26,191 nt of DNA. It comes from an uncultured Porphyromonadaceae bacterium (GTDB lineage Bacteria > Bacteroidota > Bacteroidia > Bacteroidales > Muribaculaceae). Of the stretch, positions 22,702 through 26,191 are shown one piece after another. The notes below the pieces were generated by a model. It had not been told where the DNA came from, did no database searches, and worked only from the letters and a program-made list of their open reading frames with translations. Position 1 is the first letter of the stretch; the number at the start of each line of letters is the position of its first letter. The DNA lies in the NCBI GenBank assembly GCA_937921035.1, contig CALEUL010000040.1, positions 1 through 26,191 of the forward strand. Reading direction: 5' to 3'. Both the position numbers and the translations under genes were made by a program.

Positions 22702-23720
22702 TCAACGATGGTGTTCCAGCCGTGGATGTCTTCTTCCTCGCCCTGGCGGATAGCGTCGAGGCGACGGACAAATTCGGTGGTTACAGGGCCGGGCTTGCCG
22801 TCCTTGCTGATTATGTATTTCTTGCCTGTGTCGATGTCGTCGATTTCACCTATGGGCGAGCATACGGCTGCGGTGCCGCAGGCTGCCGCCTCGCTGATTT
22901 CTGCAAGTTCGTCTACGGTGATGTGACGTTCCTCCACCTCCATGCCCATTTCGCGGGCAAGCTGCATAAGGCTCATATTGGTGATAGACGGGAGTATGGA
23001 ATCCGACTTCGGTGTTATATATTTGCCGTCCTTGATGGCGAAGAAGTTAGCCGGGCCGCATTCGTCGAGGTACTTCTTCTCCTTGGGATCGAGGAAAAGC
23101 ACTGCCGAGTAGCCCATCTCGTGAGCCCTGTGTGTAGCGGCCATAGAAGCGGCATAGTTGCCTCCCACTTTCCAGCGGCCGGTACCGCGCGGTGCCACAC
23201 GGTCGTACTCGCGCATTATGCATATGTTGGTATTCTTGAAGCCGCCCTTGAAATAAGGACCCACAGGCGTTACCATTACGATGAACAGATATTCGTCGGC
23301 TTCCTTAACGCCGATGCGGGGTGTGAGGCCGATTTCCAGAGGACGGATATACAGCGAGGCGCCGCTGCCGTAGGGCGGGATGAAGCGCTCGTTCAGTTTA
23401 ACCGCCTTTACACACATTTCCTTGAACAGTTCAACGGGTATCGGTTGCATCAGCAGGCCCTTGGCGGATTCCTGCATGCGCTTTGCGTTTTCTTCCAGAC
23501 GGAATATGCGTATTTTGCCGTCCGCTCCGCGGAAAGCTTTAAGACCCTCGAAAATCTCCTGACCGTAGTGAAGCGATGTCGCGGCCATATGGATGTTGAT
23601 AGTATCGGATTGAGAAACTTCAACCGCTCCCCACTGTCCGTCGCGGTATACGCAGCGCACGTTATAGTCGGTGGGATAATAGCCGAAAGGAAGCGAGCCC
23701 CAGTCTATTGTGTGTTCCAT
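22698..23720 (-). CDS. ilvE: Branched-chain amino acid aminotransferase
   Basis: This is a PLP-dependent, fold-type IV enzyme that interconverts leucine, isoleucine and valine with their 2-oxo acids, using glutamate/2-oxoglutarate. With the ATG at 23720 it has 340 residues. The PLP lysine is K184 in GRWKVGGNYAAS, preceded by LYIRPLEIGL and followed by LDECGPANFF and the EISEAAACGTAAVCSP phosphate-binding region. A longer frame from 23867 would run through a strong promoter and overlap the upstream gene, so I rejected it. The protein belongs to the larger BCAT type rather than the E. coli IlvE type. It is transcribed from its own promoter and coupled to the HD gene. Confidence 0.95.
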   Translation of the reverse strand: MEHTIDWGSLPFGYYPTDYNVRCVYRDGQWGAVEVSQSDTINIHMAATSLHYGQEIFEGLKAFRGADGKIRIFRLEENAKRMQESAKGLLMQPIPVELFKEMCVKAVKLNERFIPPYGSGASLYIRPLEIGLTPRIGVKEADEYLFIVMVTPVGPYFKGGFKNTNICIMREYDRVAPRGTGRWKVGGNYAASMAATHRAHEMGYSAVLFLDPKEKKYLDECGPANFFAIKDGKYITPKSDSILPSITNMSLMQLAREMGMEVEERHITVDELAEISEAAACGTAAVCSPIGEIDDIDTGKKYIISKDGKPGPVTTEFVRRLDAIRQGEEEDIHGWNTIVE

Positions 23721-23746
23721 GCAATTTTTGGTTTTATTAATCGATG

Positions 23747-23778
23747 CAAAGATAGGCAATAAAACGGATTTGCACCAA
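23747..23778 (-). promoter_or_regulatory. Promoter of ilvE and the HD gene
   Basis: TATCTTTG (23754-23747) fully matches the Bacteroidota -7 consensus TAnnTTTG. A TTG (23778-23776) lies 21 nt upstream as a partial -33 element. The start of transcription should be near 23740, giving a leader of about 20 nt before the ilvE ATG. The element sits in the 77-bp gap after the phosphatase-family gene. Confidence 0.8.
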
Positions 23779-23797
23779 TGCTTTGCAACAAGAAGTG

Positions 23798-25003
23798 TTA
23801 AATTATCTCGAATTCGGTCAATAATGGATAGTGATCGGAGGCTGTGAGACGTCCTTTTCGCAACCACAGCGGTTTAAGACTGCCGCGGCTCAGGATATGG
23901 TCGATACAAAAATAGAAGCGGTCGTCGTGATAGGTTATCATCGGTCCGAAGCCCACGCGCGGATAAACGTCCTCGAAGCCCGATTCTCCAAGGTGCCGTA
24001 TGGTGTAGCATCCCTGAACGTCGTTAAAGTCGCCGCACACGATACAGTCCGGACCGCCGTAAAGCCGTATCCATCGCTGCATCTGTATAGCCTGGCGAGC
24101 GCGGCCCTCAGCAGCGACTCGCAGTTTGTGCAGAAGCTGCGAACGCACGTCGGAGAACGGCTCGCGCTTAAGACCGGTAAGATTCACATACATCTCCTTG
24201 TCGTCGGCATTGAGCGAATACGAGTACAAATGCACGTTGAATATGGTTACAAGCTTGCCTGTGGGCAGCGTAATGCGGTATGCGCCTATGTCGCCGGACA
24301 CAAACGACTCCTCGGAGTTGTCCAGGTGTATCGGCTGCACCGGATACTTTGAAAGGAAAGCCTGCGCCTTGCCGCTTACAATAACGTACGGGTACAGCGA
24401 ATGCAGTTTGTCGAGCTGTGCGGGGGTGATGCCGCTACGCTTGCCCGGAGCAAAACCGGCAACTTCCTGCAGGCACACCACATCGGCGTTTGTCCGCAGG
24501 ATATAATCCAGAGCCGGACTCCCGTCCTTGGTTATCGAAGTGTCCTCTGGCTCAAAATTAAGCACATTATACGTCAGCAATGTAAACGTTTCGGCACCCT
24601 CGCGCGGTTTGTCGGTGCCGATATGCAGGGGGCAGTATGTCAGCAGCGGACCTCCGCACAGCAGAACACCGGCAAGAAGAATAAAAAGACCTTTGCGGTT
24701 TATGAACAGCTGAAGCACAGTAAGGCCGAACATTACCATAAGTACTATCGGCAGCCCAAGTGGAAATATGCCCCATATACCGCCGCTCTTCAGCGGCGAC
24801 ACCATGCCTGCATAACTTGTAAGGCACAGCGCACCCACAACAAGCACATCCGCAATAATCAGCAGCACATCCACAATGTGCCGCCACACCGGCTTTCGCG
24901 CTTTCGGTGCACTTGCTTTGGCACCCGCACCGCGCCGCGAAGGCTGCGAGCCACCTGTCCGGCGCACTGTCCTGGGTCCGGCACTGTCTTTGGTTGCAGC
25001 CAT
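23798..25003 (-). CDS. Membrane-anchored endonuclease/exonuclease/phosphatase-family protein
   Basis: The protein has 401 residues. A basic, Ala/Arg/Lys-rich N-terminus (1-40) precedes three membrane helices (about 42-66, 76-99 and 104-124), and the rest is an EEP fold: TLLTYNVLNF (Asn146), CLQEV (Glu180), IFNVHLYSYS, CGDFND, IDHIL and SDHYPLL (Asp390, His391). These are the metal-binding and catalytic residues of the family, all present. The fold serves DNases, phospholipid and sphingolipid phosphodiesterases and inositol phosphatases, so the substrate is open; the membrane anchor, and a probable periplasmic location, argue against a DNA-repair role. It starts 1 bp after the rhomboid gene. 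Confidence 0.88.
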   Translation of the reverse strand: MAATKDSAGPRTVRRTGGSQPSRRGAGAKASAPKARKPVWRHIVDVLLIIADVLVVGALCLTSYAGMVSPLKSGGIWGIFPLGLPIVLMVMFGLTVLQLFINRKGLFILLAGVLLCGGPLLTYCPLHIGTDKPREGAETFTLLTYNVLNFEPEDTSITKDGSPALDYILRTNADVVCLQEVAGFAPGKRSGITPAQLDKLHSLYPYVIVSGKAQAFLSKYPVQPIHLDNSEESFVSGDIGAYRITLPTGKLVTIFNVHLYSYSLNADDKEMYVNLTGLKREPFSDVRSQLLHKLRVAAEGRARQAIQMQRWIRLYGGPDCIVCGDFNDVQGCYTIRHLGESGFEDVYPRVGFGPMITYHDDRFYFCIDHILSRGSLKPLWLRKGRLTASDHYPLLTEFEII

Positions 25004-25004
25004 G

Positions 25005-25760
25005 TCAGAAGAACCAGCCGTTATTGAACGTTCCTTTGCGCTTCCAGTACAGCAGGAGCAAGAAACCGAAAATCATACCGCCGAGGTGCGCGAAATGGGC
25101 CACACCGTCGGCCGAGCCGGAAACTCCGTACAGCAGCTCAAGAACAAAATAACCCGCAATAAGCCATTTGGCCTTGATGGGCACGGGAATGAAGAAAAGA
25201 TAGATGCCCACATTGGGGAACAGGAAGCCGAACGCAAGCAGCACACCATAGATGGCACCGGAGGCGCCCACCATAGGAGTGTTGATAAACGCGTTGAGGC
25301 GTGCAAGGTCGGGGTCGGAGTAGTTGTAGCCGCTCTGTATCACGCTCCAGCCCTCCTCGGCCACACGTGCCACCACGTCCGGCGGCAGCAAGTCCGATAC
25401 ATTGCTGATATATATCGCGAATACGCCAAGCTGCACCAGCGCCGCGCCAATGCCACACGAGATGTAGTAGAAAAGAAAGCGCGACGATCCCATCGCCATC
25501 TCGATAGTGCGCCCGAACATAAACAGGGCGAACATATTGAAGAACAGATGCATGAAATTGCCGTGCAGGAACATGTACGTGAACAGCTGATAAGGCTTGA
25601 AAGCCGGCGAACTGAAATAGTAGAGCGACAGGTATGTGTCGAACCATCGATGCGCCGCGGGCATAATAGCCATAACTGCGAATACCAGAATATTGATAAT
25701 CAGCAGATTCTTTACTACCGGCGGAATATTGGAAAAGAATGAGGAACGTTCGTTATACAT
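25005..25760 (-). CDS. Rhomboid-family intramembrane serine protease
   Basis: This is a six-helix membrane protease of 251 residues that cuts substrates within or near the membrane. The catalytic Ser167 lies in GASGAIYG and the catalytic His225 in AHFAHLGG; the HGNFMHLFFN motif (66-75) is the conserved helix-2 region. An insert at about 118-160 between helices 3 and 4 (VSDLLPPDVVARVAEEG onward) is longer than in minimal rhomboids and polar. I take the ATG at 25760 rather than an in-frame TTG one codon upstream. It has its own strong promoter and is followed after 1 bp by the phosphatase-family gene, a pairing seen in other Bacteroidales as far as I recall. Confidence 0.94.
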   Translation of the reverse strand: MYNERSSFFSNIPPVVKNLLIINILVFAVMAIMPAAHRWFDTYLSLYYFSSPAFKPYQLFTYMFLHGNFMHLFFNMFALFMFGRTIEMAMGSSRFLFYYISCGIGAALVQLGVFAIYISNVSDLLPPDVVARVAEEGWSVIQSGYNYSDPDLARLNAFINTPMVGASGAIYGVLLAFGFLFPNVGIYLFFIPVPIKAKWLIAGYFVLELLYGVSGSADGVAHFAHLGGMIFGFLLLLYWKRKGTFNNGWFF

Positions 25761-25813
25761 CAATATACTTATTAGGAGGTGTCGGCACTGGCGCGCCGGC
25801 TTTTATTCACCTG

Positions 25814-25844
25814 CAAATGTACAAATTTTCCGCCAAACGACAAA
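25814..25844 (-). promoter_or_regulatory. Promoter of the rhomboid operon
   Basis: The minus strand shows TTTG (25844-25841), then 19 nt, then TACATTTG (25821-25814). This is an excellent match to the Bacteroidota consensus TTTG-N19-TAnnTTTG. The predicted transcript starts near 25807, about 47 nt before the rhomboid ATG. It is the best promoter in the window. Confidence 0.85.
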
Positions 25845-25875
25845 AAGAGGATTTTCGTGGAAAGCGGGATAGAGA

Positions 25876-26068
25876 GTGGAGAGCGGAGGCTCTGTGTATA
25901 GAGTGGGGCCGAGAGGAGATTGAGCGGAAGGTGGAGAGCGGTGAGGGAGGCTCTGTGTAGAGCACGGAGATGGTGGAGCGCAAGGAGATTGAGCGGAAGG
26001 TGGAGAGCGGAGAGGGAGCTCTGTGTAGAGCACGGAGAGGGTGGAGCGCAAGGAGGCGAAATCAGAAG
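25876..26068. repeat. Purine-rich tandem repeat, about 69-bp unit, three copies
   Basis: Three head-to-tail copies start with GTGGAGAGCGG: 25876-25930 (55 bp, shortened), 25931-25999 (69 bp) and 26000-26068 (69 bp, its last 15 bp diverged). Copies 2 and 3 also share GTAGAGCACGGAGA and GGTGGAGCGCAAGGAG. Each copy holds a small dyad; in copies 2 and 3 it is GCTCT-GTGT-AGAGC. The plus strand is strongly purine-biased. Overlapping open frames exist on both strands only because of composition and the 3-divisible unit. Function unknown. Confidence 0.85.
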
Positions 26069-26076
26069 GAAGGGAA

Positions 26077-26186
26077 GGCTTGCCGGAGGCAAGCCGAGGC
26101 GGCTGAAAGCCGCTATCAACCCCGGAATAAGCCGCCAGGCGTTTCCGGGGACAGCGCCCGAAAAACAAAATTTTTCCCGGAGGGAA
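26077..26186. repeat. Cluster of four hairpin-forming inverted repeats
   Basis: In 110 bp there are four dyads: GGCTTGCC/GGCAAGCC (26077-26095, loop GGA), GCGGCT/AGCCGC (26099-26113, loop GAA), CCCCGGAA/TTCCGGGG (26120-26150, with a possible inner stem) and TTCCC/GGGAA (26174-26186, loop GGA). Together they look like a structured or dispersed repeat element rather than a simple terminator. Together with the tandem repeats and the promoter, this fills the 431-bp gene-free stretch 25761-26191. Confidence 0.7.
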
Positions 26187-26191
26187 TACAC

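Noticed and set aside
25876..26068. CRISPR array
   Set aside because: The repeats are directly adjacent without unique spacers, have unequal lengths, and no cas genes are present.
25772..26191. Minus-strand open frame of 139 codons rich in Ser, Pro and Leu at the right edge
   Set aside because: It runs through the tandem repeats, hairpins and the strong rhomboid promoter, a second minus frame is equally open, and there is no domain.

Overview
The window comes from a member of the Bacteroidota, probably order Bacteroidales; a Muribaculaceae-like gut bacterium fits but cannot be proved from sequence alone. The reasons are: promoters with the TAnnTTTG -7 element typical of the phylum; a fused nuoCD gene with no nuoEFG in the cluster; the ATP synthase gene order atpD-C-B-E-F-H-A-G; an ATP synthase a subunit with a signal peptide; and a very short epsilon subunit. 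All 25 genes I support lie on the minus strand, so transcription runs from high to low coordinates. No rRNA, tRNA, CRISPR array or insertion sequence was recognised.

Layout, in transcription order. (1) 25761-26191: no convincing gene. It holds a purine-rich tandem repeat of about 69 bp, then a cluster of hairpins, and next to the first gene a clear Bacteroidota promoter. (2) 25760-23798: a rhomboid protease followed 1 bp later by a membrane-anchored endonuclease/exonuclease/phosphatase-family protein. (3) 23720-22159: a branched-chain aminotransferase (ilvE) with its own strong promoter, coupled by an ATGA overlap to a small HD-domain phosphohydrolase. (4) 22076-17464: an exopolysaccharide trio of Wza-like outer-membrane lipoprotein, Wzc-like chain-length regulator/tyrosine kinase and Wzy-like polymerase or ligase. 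(5) 17463-17284: the control region for everything downstream, with a -7 promoter element, two GTTATAA direct repeats and a hairpin in the leader. (6) 17283-109: an 18-gene, 17.2 kb respiratory unit that ends at an intrinsic terminator at 55-86.

The respiratory unit is the main point of interest. The complete F1Fo ATP synthase operon (eight genes, 13470-6700) sits inside the complex I operon: nuoA-B-CD-H | atpD-C-B-E-F-H-A-G | nuoI-J-K-L-M-N. Every reading frame is intact, the junction gaps are only 22 and 52 bp, and neither junction shows a canonical promoter, terminator or insertion scar. The likely outcome is one transcript encoding both the proton pump that builds the membrane gradient and the enzyme that spends it. 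The complex I lacks the NADH-oxidising module (NuoEFG) in this cluster, as is usual in Bacteroidota, so its electron donor cannot be read from the window. The c subunit lacks the known sodium-binding residues, so the shared coupling ion is most likely H+.
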